Positions 7,801 to 15,819 of a stretch of DNA of 64,000 nucleotides are shown here, piece after piece (position 1 is the stretch's first letter; the number at the start of each line of letters is the position of its first letter). This stretch comes from JAEZDR01 sp039811185 (GTDB lineage Bacteria; Bacteroidota; Bacteroidia; Chitinophagales; Chitinophagaceae). Where the stretch lies: positions 1-64,000 of the forward strand of contig JBDHYF010000002.1 in the NCBI GenBank assembly GCA_039811185.1. The letters are read 5' to 3'. The notes beneath the pieces are model-generated. The model had not been told where the DNA came from. It saw only the letters and a list, made by a program, of their open reading frames with translations, and did no database searches. The position numbers and the translations under genes are program-made.

Positions 7801-8897
7801 CCTAATCTTTGTTTCAAAACCTGAAGGTCAATATTTCCTTTGAGGTAATCTTTGATATCTTCCCATTTGGGTCTTGCTTTGATTGTACCATTTGAATACC
7901 CTGTTGCAGATGCCTGCCCTCCATTATCGTTAATATATTTAGCCATATTCAATTGAATATTCAACCATAGTTTATCTCCGCCATCAAAAACAATATCACT
8001 TAAAAATGGTGCTGAAAATATACCACCAGATGTTCTATCCACTCCCATAATATAAAAGCATAACTCATTAGGTGCATTAGGTGGGTTGTATATTCCAAAT
8101 TCCCTGTTGCCGGAGACAGGATGATTCCAATCGAGGGGTGTGGCTAAAGTGGAAAATTTAAATCGATGCCATTGCTGGTTAACGCCATTGTTTCTACTGT
8201 AATCGGAAAGGACGACTGAACCTTTTTCAATTAAGTTTAGGTAAATACTCACCAAAGACCCCAGGCTATTTTCGTAAGGACTATTGAACAATTGAGTATC
8301 ATCAATTGAAACACCATCGTTATAAGGTTTAAAGCTTGTGGAGTTTTGGGGAGTTATAGGAGAATTGATAAACTGGTCGATGTTTTTTCTGAAATGTTCA
8401 AGAAGCCCATCTGCTGTCATGCCTGGAGGAAGTTGCTGAATACGCACCGCAAAAAAATCGCAGTTTACAATGGTACCGGTAGCATTTTCCAGACTTTGAA
8501 TATAAAAATCATCCGTGAGATCATAGGTTGTTGCCTGTTCTAAAGCTTCGATTCTGTCGATAATTGATTGTGCGGGTGTAAACTGTGCTACACGTTGCCA
8601 CATTTCCCCAAAATTATCAAACTTACTAAGCTCCTCGCAATCAATGAGGAATTCCGGATTTTGCTCCAGTAAATTATTAAGTTCTTGTATTTTGGAAAGT
8701 AAAAATCCATTTTCGTCTCTTACCTCCTCCTCCTCCTCAATGTCCGTAACAGGAATAAACGATCCGCGTTTGCAGGGCTGATAATAGCCGCTGGGCAGCA
8801 CGGATCCTATGTTAGCGCAATCGGGCAAGGGGTTTCCTCCTGCTTCGGGCGGGCTGCTTCCGCCAACAGCGCCGCCTTGGTCTTCCCCAGAAGGCAA
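7794..8897 (-). CDS. orphan toxin-like cassette: shared linker plus alternative C-terminal domain
   Basis: The 367 codons run from a weak TTG; the frame is open to 8927 and has no ATG start, signal peptide or constant domain. Residues ~7-55 repeat the linker of the full-length toxin-like gene (GGAVGGSSPPEAGGNPLP, SGYYQPCKRGSFIP, DIEEE), at ~97% DNA identity over 151 bp. A (GAG)5-type run then leads to an unrelated domain of ~310 residues with HPVSGNREFG, GVDR, GGDKLW and IKARPKWE motifs. This is the usual form of a displaced, promoterless polymorphic-toxin tip. Membrane partner genes follow with overlap. Function of the domain is unknown; toxicity is inferred from architecture. Confidence 0.7.
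   Translation of the reverse strand: MPSGEDQGGAVGGSSPPEAGGNPLPDCANIGSVLPSGYYQPCKRGSFIPVTDIEEEEEVRDENGFLLSKIQELNNLLEQNPEFLIDCEELSKFDNFGEMWQRVAQFTPAQSIIDRIEALEQATTYDLTDDFYIQSLENATGTIVNCDFFAVRIQQLPPGMTADGLLEHFRKNIDQFINSPITPQNSTSFKPYNDGVSIDDTQLFNSPYENSLGSLVSIYLNLIEKGSVVLSDYSRNNGVNQQWHRFKFSTLATPLDWNHPVSGNREFGIYNPPNAPNELCFYIMGVDRTSGGIFSAPFLSDIVFDGGDKLWLNIQLNMAKYINDNGGQASATGYSNGTIKARPKWEDIKDYLKGNIDLQVLKQRLGC
8730..8880 (-). repeat. conserved linker, orphan copy
   Basis: This 151-bp segment matches 10211-10361 with only a handful of differences, while sequence on either side is unrelated. It encodes the Pro/Gly-rich linker and the CKRGSFIP motif that join constant and variable parts. Confidence 0.9.
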
Positions 8898-9000
8898 ATT
8901 AAGGATTCTTCCCCAGGAAATTGTACTTTAAATAATAATCAATATAAACGAACTGAACAGTTTTTGGGGAACCCGACAACACCATCCCTTGATAAGAAAA

Positions 9001-9474
9001 TTAATCTTGCCTTCTATAGTATGAATCGCCCCTTACAATTTTATACACATATAACCGATTATTTTTTATTTCCAGGAGAAAAAGCACATATTTTTTAAAG
9101 AAAAGCCTTTGATGGATGCGTACGCTGTCATTAACCTGATACGGATTTAAAGCTCTGGCCAATAAAGAGCCGGCGGTTGCATCATCCGAATTAGTATAGA
9201 ATTCTGGTTCTTTATTTACGTACAACGCATACCCCCAACACCTTTTATTACTCACTTTCGGGTAACAAAAATTTGTAAAAAGCAGGCTGTTTAAGTTGAG
9301 ATCAATATGACTAATATCAAGTTCATTTATAATGCCATATTGGTGTGGAGTTACGGTTTTCAACACGTATATGGTATCTTTATTTGTATTGTTTTCCAAT
9401 AAAATATTGTGTTCGGTTTTGCAAAACCAAAATTGCATTATCGATAAAATTGTCAAAAAAATAGTAGTATTCAT
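9001..9474 (-). CDS. candidate immunity protein paired with the full-length toxin-like gene
   Basis: The start is placed at ATG 9474 (MNTTIFLTILSIMQFWFCKTE), 16 bases after the toxin stop; a longer frame upstream would run into the toxin gene. The product of 157 residues carries an export signal, possibly lipoprotein (WFC). It then has DTIYVLKTVTPHQYGII, NFCYPKVSNKRCWGYALYV, RALNPYQVNDSVRIHQRLFF and LEIKNNRLYVYKIVRG. It is the most diverged of the three paralogues (others at 4144-4596 and 5176-5646), as expected if it tracks a specific toxin variant. The immunity function is inference from conserved gene order. Confidence 0.65.
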   Translation of the reverse strand: MNTTIFLTILSIMQFWFCKTEHNILLENNTNKDTIYVLKTVTPHQYGIINELDISHIDLNLNSLLFTNFCYPKVSNKRCWGYALYVNKEPEFYTNSDDATAGSLLARALNPYQVNDSVRIHQRLFFKKYVLFLLEIKNNRLYVYKIVRGDSYYRRQD

Positions 9475-9490
9475 AATTTTAAAATTAAAG

Positions 9491-11176
9491 TTAGTCCGAG
9501 CATTTTCCTCCATCTGATAGCGATGAAGATTTCTGGATGATTGAAGATTCCCCTCCCAAATCACTTACAGCACTATCATAAAACCTCGATTTTGCTAAAC
9601 TTCCGTCTGTTACTAGCAGCAGCGACTTATAAACATCCAAATCATCGCCTGCTTTTGAATAGGTCTGCTGATAGTTGTTTTTTACAAATTCTCTTAAAGA
9701 GATGGCTAAATCGTTTAAATGCATAACCATCCAGTCGTGTTGTGCTAACGCGAACGGTTTTGAGAGGCCGTTTGACACATTGTAGGTGTAGTAATCTTTT
9801 ATTTCTTGTAGGGTGGAATTATTAATAGTGGTTGGCCATGCCGCCGGATTCTGCTCGTCGGTTCCAAAAGCATCAAAAGCCATAGCAAGGATTCTTGCAT
9901 GGAAAGACTCGTGTATGATGGTGGCCGCCAGCCATATTCTGTGATAATCGTCGTCATTCGCATTGTCGCCATTCAACTGGATAAGATAATTACCGTTAGA
10001 GCCGCTTGTATTTGCATCTACCGGTTGACCATTGCTGTTTGTTAACCCGTTCACAACCTTAAAGGTAATATTGATGTTTTTGTTTGTTCCAAAATTCAGT
10101 ATTTGGTTCAGTCCATTTAAAGAAGCGTGTTGGGTTAAATTATCAAATACACATTTCACTTTTGGATTATTAGTAATCGAGGGATCAGTAATGTTGATTA
10201 AAGTATTTCCCTCCTCTTCAATGTCCATAACAGGAATAAACGATCCGCGTTTGCAGGGCTGATAATAGCCGCTGGGCAGCACGGCTCCTATGTCGGCGCA
10301 ATCGGGCAATGGGTTTCCTCCTGCTTCGGGCGGGCTGCTTCCGCCAACAGCGCCGCCTTGGCCGCCGCCCTGGTTTTCGCCGTTTTGATTATCCATGCTT
10401 CCGGCGTTTCCATCTTCCGAGCCAGAATCACCTCCAACAGTAGGTAAAGGGGGCAATGGATCGCCCCAAAGCACAATTGTTGTGCAGTTGTCGGAGCCAC
10501 ATTGATTGCAATATTGCCAATCTTTGCAGTCGGTTGGCTTCGGCCCGCATGTACAGGCTGCCGGTCCATTAAAAACTCTTTTGCATAGTTCAATAATAAC
10601 AATGGAGCTTTCGCCCGAAATTATACTGTCGCTTTTTATTTTTATAATGAAGGGTGCATCTGAGGTTGTGGTTGTGCTATCATTAAAAAGCCTCTTATCT
10701 AAAACTCTAAATTTCTTATACCCAAATACTTCATAGTTCATTTTAATAACTAAGCCTACGAAATCTTCGGCTGAGTAGTTTTGTTCATCTCCAAACGGAA
10801 AGCGGTCGTACTCCCTGATGTTGTAGTGCCGGATGTTCACTGCTGTTGCAGAAAGGCTCGCCCGCAAAAAGCCATTTACAGCAGCCTCATTCTCCAGCAC
10901 CAGCGGTATTACCACTACTGTATCCTGCTGAGCGGCCGAACGGTATGCTGTTCCACGAGGCTTGGAGATTTTTATCTGGGCTTTATCCCACCGGGGCAGC
11001 CCTTCTTTTCGGGCAAAATCGTTTAAATATCCACGGTAGGCCGGTAAGTTATTTTGCCTTTCCAGTTCTTTGGCAATACGCCGGAGGGTGGGCGATGCGC
11101 CGGGCGGCAGTTGCAACAATTTTTCTGCACCGGCATATTGCGGCAAACTTAAATAATCGGCCTTGCGGCAGCCCAA
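9491..11176 (-). CDS. full-length toxin-like lipoprotein with zincin (HExxH) C-terminal domain
   Basis: 561 codons run from TTG 11176; the true start is probably ATG 11220, separated by a one-base frameshift (see 11177-11220). Residues ~1-200 form a constant domain (DTVVVIPLVLENEAAVNGFL, EVFGYKKFRVLDKRLF). Next come a Cys-rich stretch (CTCGPKPTDCKDWQYCNQCG), a Gly/Asn/Gln-rich region and the Pro/Gly linker (~272-322). The C-terminal domain has IIHESFHARIL (H422, E423, H426) and HDWMVMH (H480, H486), the layout of a zinc metallopeptidase. Truncated copies of this domain occur twice downstream. The exported partner gene follows. The linker, swapped cassettes and partner genes point to a polymorphic toxin; no secretion system is visible nearby. 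The peptidase fold is supported by motif only. Confidence 0.7.
   Translation of the reverse strand: MGCRKADYLSLPQYAGAEKLLQLPPGASPTLRRIAKELERQNNLPAYRGYLNDFARKEGLPRWDKAQIKISKPRGTAYRSAAQQDTVVVIPLVLENEAAVNGFLRASLSATAVNIRHYNIREYDRFPFGDEQNYSAEDFVGLVIKMNYEVFGYKKFRVLDKRLFNDSTTTTSDAPFIIKIKSDSIISGESSIVIIELCKRVFNGPAACTCGPKPTDCKDWQYCNQCGSDNCTTIVLWGDPLPPLPTVGGDSGSEDGNAGSMDNQNGENQGGGQGGAVGGSSPPEAGGNPLPDCADIGAVLPSGYYQPCKRGSFIPVMDIEEEGNTLINITDPSITNNPKVKCVFDNLTQHASLNGLNQILNFGTNKNINITFKVVNGLTNSNGQPVDANTSGSNGNYLIQLNGDNANDDDYHRIWLAATIIHESFHARILAMAFDAFGTDEQNPAAWPTTINNSTLQEIKDYYTYNVSNGLSKPFALAQHDWMVMHLNDLAISLREFVKNNYQQTYSKAGDDLDVYKSLLLVTDGSLAKSRFYDSAVSDLGGESSIIQKSSSLSDGGKCSD
10211..10361 (-). repeat. conserved linker, in the full-length gene
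   Basis: This is the partner of the orphan copy at 8730-8880. It spans codons ~272-322 of the toxin-like gene, exactly at the border between constant and variable regions, where homologous recombination would exchange C-terminal domains in frame. Confidence 0.9.
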
Positions 11177-11220
11177 GGCAAAAACAGCAGGGTGTAAACA
11201 AGCAGGTTGAAAGCTTTCAT
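11177..11220 (-). other. disconnected lipoprotein signal peptide (homopolymer frameshift)
   Basis: ATG 11220 opens MKAFNLLVYTLLFLPW and soon stops. If the T5 run (coding strand, + strand A5 at ~11180-11184) had six T, it would read MKAFNLLVYTLLFFALGC and join the main frame at GCRKAD. This is a textbook lipoprotein signal with the lipid Cys in place. This suggests the real gene is 9491-11220, with either an off-state, a null mutation or a base-calling error. Confidence 0.65.
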
Positions 11221-11269
11221 GTACGATTTAACTATAAAGAAAAGTTAAACGATCCAAACCGCCAACTTT

Positions 11270-12865
11270 TTAAAGAATAATGTTTTGCAGCAGCTCGCTC
11301 TTGTTCGGATGGTCGGTGTTGTAATGCAACCCACGACTCTCCTTTCTGAATTGCGCACCTTTTACAATAAGGTATCCGATAGTAATTAAGTTTCTCAACT
11401 CGCATAGCTGGGCGGACACCATCGCGCTGCGGTAAAGGGCTTCCGTTTCTTCAAAAAGCAAATCCAGCCGCCGCATGGCCCGCTCCAACCGCCGGTCGTT
11501 TCTAACAATACCCACATAGTCGCTCATTACCTGCTGCAATTCTTTCAGGCTTTGGGTAATTAAAATCATTTCCCGCGGATGGGTCGTGCCCTTCATTTCC
11601 CAGTTTGGAATGTCTTCCCTGATGCCTGCGTGGTAAATGGCGGTGGAGGAATCCAAAAAAGCACGATGAGCAAATACCATTGCCTCCAGCAAACTGTTGC
11701 TCGCTAAACGGTTGGCGCCGTGTAACCCGGTACTTGCGCATTCGCCACAGGCATACAAATGCACAATGGAAGTGCGGGCAAAGGCGTCGGTTTTAATGCC
11801 GCCACAACTATAGTGTGCAGCGGGCGCAACCGGAATGCCGGACCCAAAAACATCGATTCCGGCAGCTAAGCATTTTTCGTAAATATTGGGAAAGTGTTCA
11901 ATAAACTTCTTTTCTCCAATAGGCCGGCAATCCAGATATACAAATTCGCTTCCGCTAATCTTCATTTCATTGTCTATGGCGCGGGCTACAATGTCGCGCG
12001 GTGCCAGGTCTTTACGCTCATCGTACTGCTCCATAAAGGGCTCGCCCTTAACGTTCCGCAGTATAGCCCCTTCGCCACGTACCGCTTCGGTAATTAAAAA
12101 GGAGGGCGACACACCCGCTTCGTATAGCGCGGTTGGATGAAACTGAACAAACTCCATGTTCTCTATCCGTCCTTTTGCGCGGTACACCATAGCAACGCCA
12201 TCTCCTGTGGCAATTTTGGGGTTGGTGGTGGTGCGATACGCCTGTCCGCTTCCGCCGGCGGCAAGTACGGTAATGCGGCTCAATATTTTTTCGATGCTGT
12301 TGTTTGCCTTGTTTAAAACATATACACCGTAACAAGTAATATCGGGCGTGGCTTTGGTAACTAAATAGCCCAAATGGTGCTGCGTAAGCAAATCAATTAC
12401 AAAGCAATGATTTAAAAACCGGATATTTTTCAGCAGTGCAGCCTCTCCAAGCAAGGCGCGCTCCATTTCGGAGCCGGTAATGTCTTTATGATGCAGAATG
12501 CGATGGGTGCTATGCCCTCCTTCCTTTCCCAAACTGTAGTTTCCTTCCTCCGTTTTATCAAACCGGGCGCCATACTCAATAATTTCTCTGATGCGTTCGG
12601 GGCCTTCGGTAACTACTATCTCCACAATCTCTTTGTTGCACAATCCGTCGCCCGCAATCAAAGTATCATTAATGTGGTTTTCAAAACTGTCTTTCACTTC
12701 ATCCATAACACCGGCAACGCCGCCTTGTGCGTATTTGGTATTGGTTTCAGCAGCATCGGTTTTGGTAATGATGGTAACCGTTCTGTCGGGAAAAGCTTTT
12801 GCCGTTTTTATGGCATAGGTAAGGCCCGCAATGCCGGAACCAATCACTAAAAAATCTGTTTGCAT
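11270..12865 (-). CDS. nadB: L-aspartate oxidase
   Basis: The protein has 531 residues, the usual NadB length. It catalyses FAD-dependent oxidation of L-aspartate to iminoaspartate, the first step of de novo NAD synthesis. An N-terminal FAD dinucleotide fold (DFLVIGSGIAGLTYAI), NTKYAQGGVAGV, EGGHSTHRILHHKDITG, the HPTALYEAG segment and ECASTGLHGANRLASNSLLE are all diagnostic of the succinate dehydrogenase/NadB flavoprotein family. The helical C-terminal part (LRNLITIGYLI) is present. The gene diverges from enolase. nadA and nadC are not in the window; NAD salvage genes occur ~17 kb away. The assignment is secure. Confidence 0.95.
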   Translation of the reverse strand: MQTDFLVIGSGIAGLTYAIKTAKAFPDRTVTIITKTDAAETNTKYAQGGVAGVMDEVKDSFENHINDTLIAGDGLCNKEIVEIVVTEGPERIREIIEYGARFDKTEEGNYSLGKEGGHSTHRILHHKDITGSEMERALLGEAALLKNIRFLNHCFVIDLLTQHHLGYLVTKATPDITCYGVYVLNKANNSIEKILSRITVLAAGGSGQAYRTTTNPKIATGDGVAMVYRAKGRIENMEFVQFHPTALYEAGVSPSFLITEAVRGEGAILRNVKGEPFMEQYDERKDLAPRDIVARAIDNEMKISGSEFVYLDCRPIGEKKFIEHFPNIYEKCLAAGIDVFGSGIPVAPAAHYSCGGIKTDAFARTSIVHLYACGECASTGLHGANRLASNSLLEAMVFAHRAFLDSSTAIYHAGIREDIPNWEMKGTTHPREMILITQSLKELQQVMSDYVGIVRNDRRLERAMRRLDLLFEETEALYRSAMVSAQLCELRNLITIGYLIVKGAQFRKESRGLHYNTDHPNKSELLQNIIL

Positions 12866-12965
12866 ACATTTTCAAACAACAAATGTAGCGAAGCGCACTT
12901 TGCTATATTTTGATTTTAAAAAATATCAATTATGTCATTTCTTTACACACTTTAATATCAATGTT

Positions 12966-14255
12966 ATGAGTTATATCGCACACATTCATGCGCGTCAAAT
13001 TTTAGACAGCCGGGGCAATCCAACGGTTGAAGTAGATGTTATTACCGATAGCGGCATTTTAGGTCGTGCAGCAGTGCCGAGTGGCGCTTCTACCGGCAAA
13101 CATGAAGCGGTGGAGTTGCGCGATAACGACAAAGAAGCCTATTTGGGAAAAGGGGTGTTGAAGGCAGTTGAAAACGTAAATGCCATCATAGCTCCGGAAC
13201 TGGAAGACTGGCCGGTGAACGACCAGGCAGCAACTGATCAGAAACTGATTGAAATTGACGGCACAGAAAACAAAGAAAAACTTGGCGCCAACGCAACGCT
13301 TGCCGTAAGTATGGCTGTGGCAAAAGCCGCTGCCACCGAAAGTAATTTACCGTTGTTCCGTTACCTCGGGGGCGTAAATGCAACCGTATTGCCCATGCCG
13401 CTGATGAACATTTTAAACGGGGGTGTACATGCTGATAACAAAATAGATTATCAGGAATTCATGATTATCCCTGTTGGCGCAAACACTTTTGGAGAAGGAT
13501 TACGCTGGGGAGTGGAGGTGTTTCATCACTTAAAAACGGTACTTAAGAAAAAAGGATACAGCACCAACGTGGGCGACGAAGGCGGCTTTGCTCCGGAAAT
13601 AAAAAGCAATGAAGAAGCCATAGAAACCGTACTTGAAGCCATTACCGCAGCAGGATATAAAGCCGGCAGCGAAATAGCCATTGCCCTCGATGCCGCAAGC
13701 ACCGAAATGTACGACGAGAAAACAAAGCAATACAAGTTTTATAAAAGCTCCGGCAAACTGCTCACCACCGACGAGATGGTGAATTACTGGATTGACTGGG
13801 TGAATAAATATCCCATCGTTTCTATTGAAGACGGTATGGCTGAAGACGATTGGGATGGTTGGAAAAAACTAACCGAAGCCATCGGTAACCGCTGCCAGCT
13901 CGTAGGGGATGACTTGTTTGTAACCAACGTAAAACGATTGCAGCGCGGCATTGATGAACACATCGGCAACAGCATCCTGATTAAGGTAAACCAAATCGGA
14001 ACTATTACCGAAACCATCAATGCAGTGCAGCTTGCACAGCAAAGCGGCTATACCTCCATCATGAGCCACAGAAGCGGTGAAACCGAAGACACCACCATTG
14101 CCGACCTTGCAGTGGCATTGAATTGCGGACAAATTAAAACAGGATCTGCTTCACGGTCCGACCGTTTAGCTAAGTACAACCAGTTGTTACGCATTGAAGA
14201 ATATCTGGAAGGAACGGCCATCTATCCCAAAGGGAAAATAAAGTTTGGCAAGTAA
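12966..14255 (+). CDS. eno: enolase
   Basis: The protein has 429 residues and converts 2-phosphoglycerate to phosphoenolpyruvate in glycolysis. The start is placed at ATG 12966 (MSYIAHIHARQILDSRGNPTVEVDV), which is the family N-terminus; the frame is open upstream but that part is not enolase. Motifs include GAxLSVSMA-type ANATLAVSMAVAKAAA, NVGDEGGFAPE, metal ligands in IALDAAS, SIEDGMAEDDW and GDDLFVTN, catalytic Lys in ILIKVNQIGT, and SHRSGETED near the end. A terminator follows. It is transcribed away from nadB. Confidence 0.97.
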   Translation: MSYIAHIHARQILDSRGNPTVEVDVITDSGILGRAAVPSGASTGKHEAVELRDNDKEAYLGKGVLKAVENVNAIIAPELEDWPVNDQAATDQKLIEIDGTENKEKLGANATLAVSMAVAKAAATESNLPLFRYLGGVNATVLPMPLMNILNGGVHADNKIDYQEFMIIPVGANTFGEGLRWGVEVFHHLKTVLKKKGYSTNVGDEGGFAPEIKSNEEAIETVLEAITAAGYKAGSEIAIALDAASTEMYDEKTKQYKFYKSSGKLLTTDEMVNYWIDWVNKYPIVSIEDGMAEDDWDGWKKLTEAIGNRCQLVGDDLFVTNVKRLQRGIDEHIGNSILIKVNQIGTITETINAVQLAQQSGYTSIMSHRSGETEDTTIADLAVALNCGQIKTGSASRSDRLAKYNQLLRIEEYLEGTAIYPKGKIKFGK

Positions 14256-14269
14256 ATAGATTATAATAG

Positions 14270-14306
14270 CAGGCCGTTGAAAAAAAATCAATGGCCTGTT
14301 TTTTTG
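14270..14306 (+). terminator. rho-independent terminator after enolase
   Basis: CAGGCCGTTGA (14270-14280) pairs with TCAATGGCCTG (14288-14298), with one G.T pair and an A7 loop, followed by eight T. It separates eno from guaB. Confidence 0.85.
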
Positions 14307-14322
14307 AAACCTAATTTTGCAA

Positions 14323-15810
14323 ATGGCAAAAAAATCCTCTTCTTCAACCGGCTTGTCGCACCGTTTTTTCGGCGAGGGCCTCACCTTCGACGATGTACTG
14401 CTGATGCCCGCTTACAGCCAGGTATTGCCCCGGGAAGTAAAAATTAACACGCAGCTCACGCGCCACATCCGCCTGAACATTCCCATGCTTTCTGCCGCAA
14501 TGGACACAGTAACCGAAGCCGGCATGGCCATAGCGCTGGCACGTGAAGGCGGCTGCGGCATACTGCATAAAAATATGCCCATACAAAAGCAGGCAGAACA
14601 GGCAAGAAAAGTAAAAAGAAGTGAAAGCGGCTTAATCATCGACCCGATTGTTTTGCGGAAAGATGCGACGATCGGCGATGCGCTGAAGCTGATGCGCGAA
14701 AACAAAATCGGTGGTATTCCCATCGTCGATGATAACAATAAACTGGCAGGCATCCTCACCAACCGCGATCTCCGTTTCGAAACCGATAAAAAAAGAAAAG
14801 TTACGGAGGTTATGACTTCGGAGCGACTTGTTACCGCGCCGGTAGGCACCAATTTGAAAAAAGCAGAAAAAATTCTTCATCAATATAAAATTGAAAAACT
14901 TCCTATCGTTGATAAACAAGGCCGGTTGGCAGGACTGATTACTTATAGAGACATCCTACAGGTGAAAAATTTTCCGGATGCCATGAAAGACGGCTATGGC
15001 CGGTTGATTGTTGGAGCAGCGCTTGGTATAACCGCCGACTTACTGGAACGTGCCGACGCACTGAACCAGGTGGGTGTGGATGTGGTGAGTTTAGACAGCG
15101 CTCACGGACACTCGAGAGGTGTAATCGATGCCCTGAAACTGTTGAAGAAAAATTTTAAAAATCTTGAAGTGATTGCAGGCAACGTAGCCACTTCCGACGG
15201 CGCTGCCATGTTGGTAGCTGCGGGCGCCGATGCAGTAAAGGTGGGCATTGGTCCCGGAAGCATTTGCACCACACGCATTGTGGCAGGAGCCGGCGTGCCA
15301 CAGCTTACAGCTATTATGGAAGCGGCGAAGGGCGCCAAAAATGTTCCGGTAATTGCAGACGGCGGCATACGTTACACCGGCGATGTAGTGAAAGCACTGG
15401 CAGCAGGTGCAAGTTCGGTAATGATGGGAAGCGTATTTGCAGGTGTGGAAGAAAGCCCCGGCGACACCATTATTTTTGAAGGAAGGAAATTTAAACAATA
15501 CCGCGGAATGGGCAGCCTCAGTGCCATGAGCGCCGGAAGCAGTGATCGCTATTTTCAGGATGTGGAAGACGACATTAAAAAGCTGGTGCCGGAGGGCATT
15601 GAAGGCCGCGTGGCATATAAAGGATTTTTGCACGAAGTGATTACTCAATATGTTGGCGGACTAAGAGCGGGAATGGGCTATTGCGGCGCCAGCGACCTCG
15701 AAGCATTGCGCGCGGCCACTTTCATTAAAATATCGAACGCCGGCATGAAGGAAAGCCATGCGCATGACGTGGACATTACACGGGAAGCACCCAACTATTC
15801 GCGTAAATAA
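14323..15810 (+). CDS. guaB: inosine-5'-monophosphate dehydrogenase
   Basis: About 495 residues from ATG 14323 (MAKKSSSSTGLSHRFFGEG). The enzyme oxidises IMP to XMP with NAD, the committed step to GMP. The sequence contains GLTFDDVLLMPAYSQ, two tandem CBS domains (~100-220; IGGIPIVDDNNKLAGILTNRD and EKLPIVDKQGRLAGLITYRD), and the barrel core DVVSLDSAHGHS. It also has the catalytic-Cys loop VGIGPGSICTTRIVAGAGVP, ADGGIRYTGD and the mobile flap YRGMGSLSAM. A terminator precedes it; an MlaF-like ATPase starts 9 bases downstream, suggesting co-transcription. Confidence 0.97.
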   Translation: MAKKSSSSTGLSHRFFGEGLTFDDVLLMPAYSQVLPREVKINTQLTRHIRLNIPMLSAAMDTVTEAGMAIALAREGGCGILHKNMPIQKQAEQARKVKRSESGLIIDPIVLRKDATIGDALKLMRENKIGGIPIVDDNNKLAGILTNRDLRFETDKKRKVTEVMTSERLVTAPVGTNLKKAEKILHQYKIEKLPIVDKQGRLAGLITYRDILQVKNFPDAMKDGYGRLIVGAALGITADLLERADALNQVGVDVVSLDSAHGHSRGVIDALKLLKKNFKNLEVIAGNVATSDGAAMLVAAGADAVKVGIGPGSICTTRIVAGAGVPQLTAIMEAAKGAKNVPVIADGGIRYTGDVVKALAAGASSVMMGSVFAGVEESPGDTIIFEGRKFKQYRGMGSLSAMSAGSSDRYFQDVEDDIKKLVPEGIEGRVAYKGFLHEVITQYVGGLRAGMGYCGASDLEALRAATFIKISNAGMKESHAHDVDITREAPNYSRK

Positions 15811-15819
15811 AACAACCCT

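Noticed and set aside
9475..9564. N-terminal extension of the partner gene at 9001
   Set aside because: It would overlap the toxin-like stop region, and the clear signal peptide begins at ATG 9474.
4144..11220. Cassette array considered as an integron or transposon
   Set aside because: No integrase, attC-like palindromes, transposase, terminal inverted repeats or target duplications were seen; the linker homology explains the exchange better.
12831..12965. Upstream extension of enolase
   Set aside because: It has no similarity to the family; ATG 12966 gives the exact canonical N-terminus.
15091..15648. Long open frame antisense to guaB
   Set aside because: It is a composition-driven shadow of a strongly supported IMP dehydrogenase gene; the translation is His/Cys/Ser-rich and has no recognisable motif.
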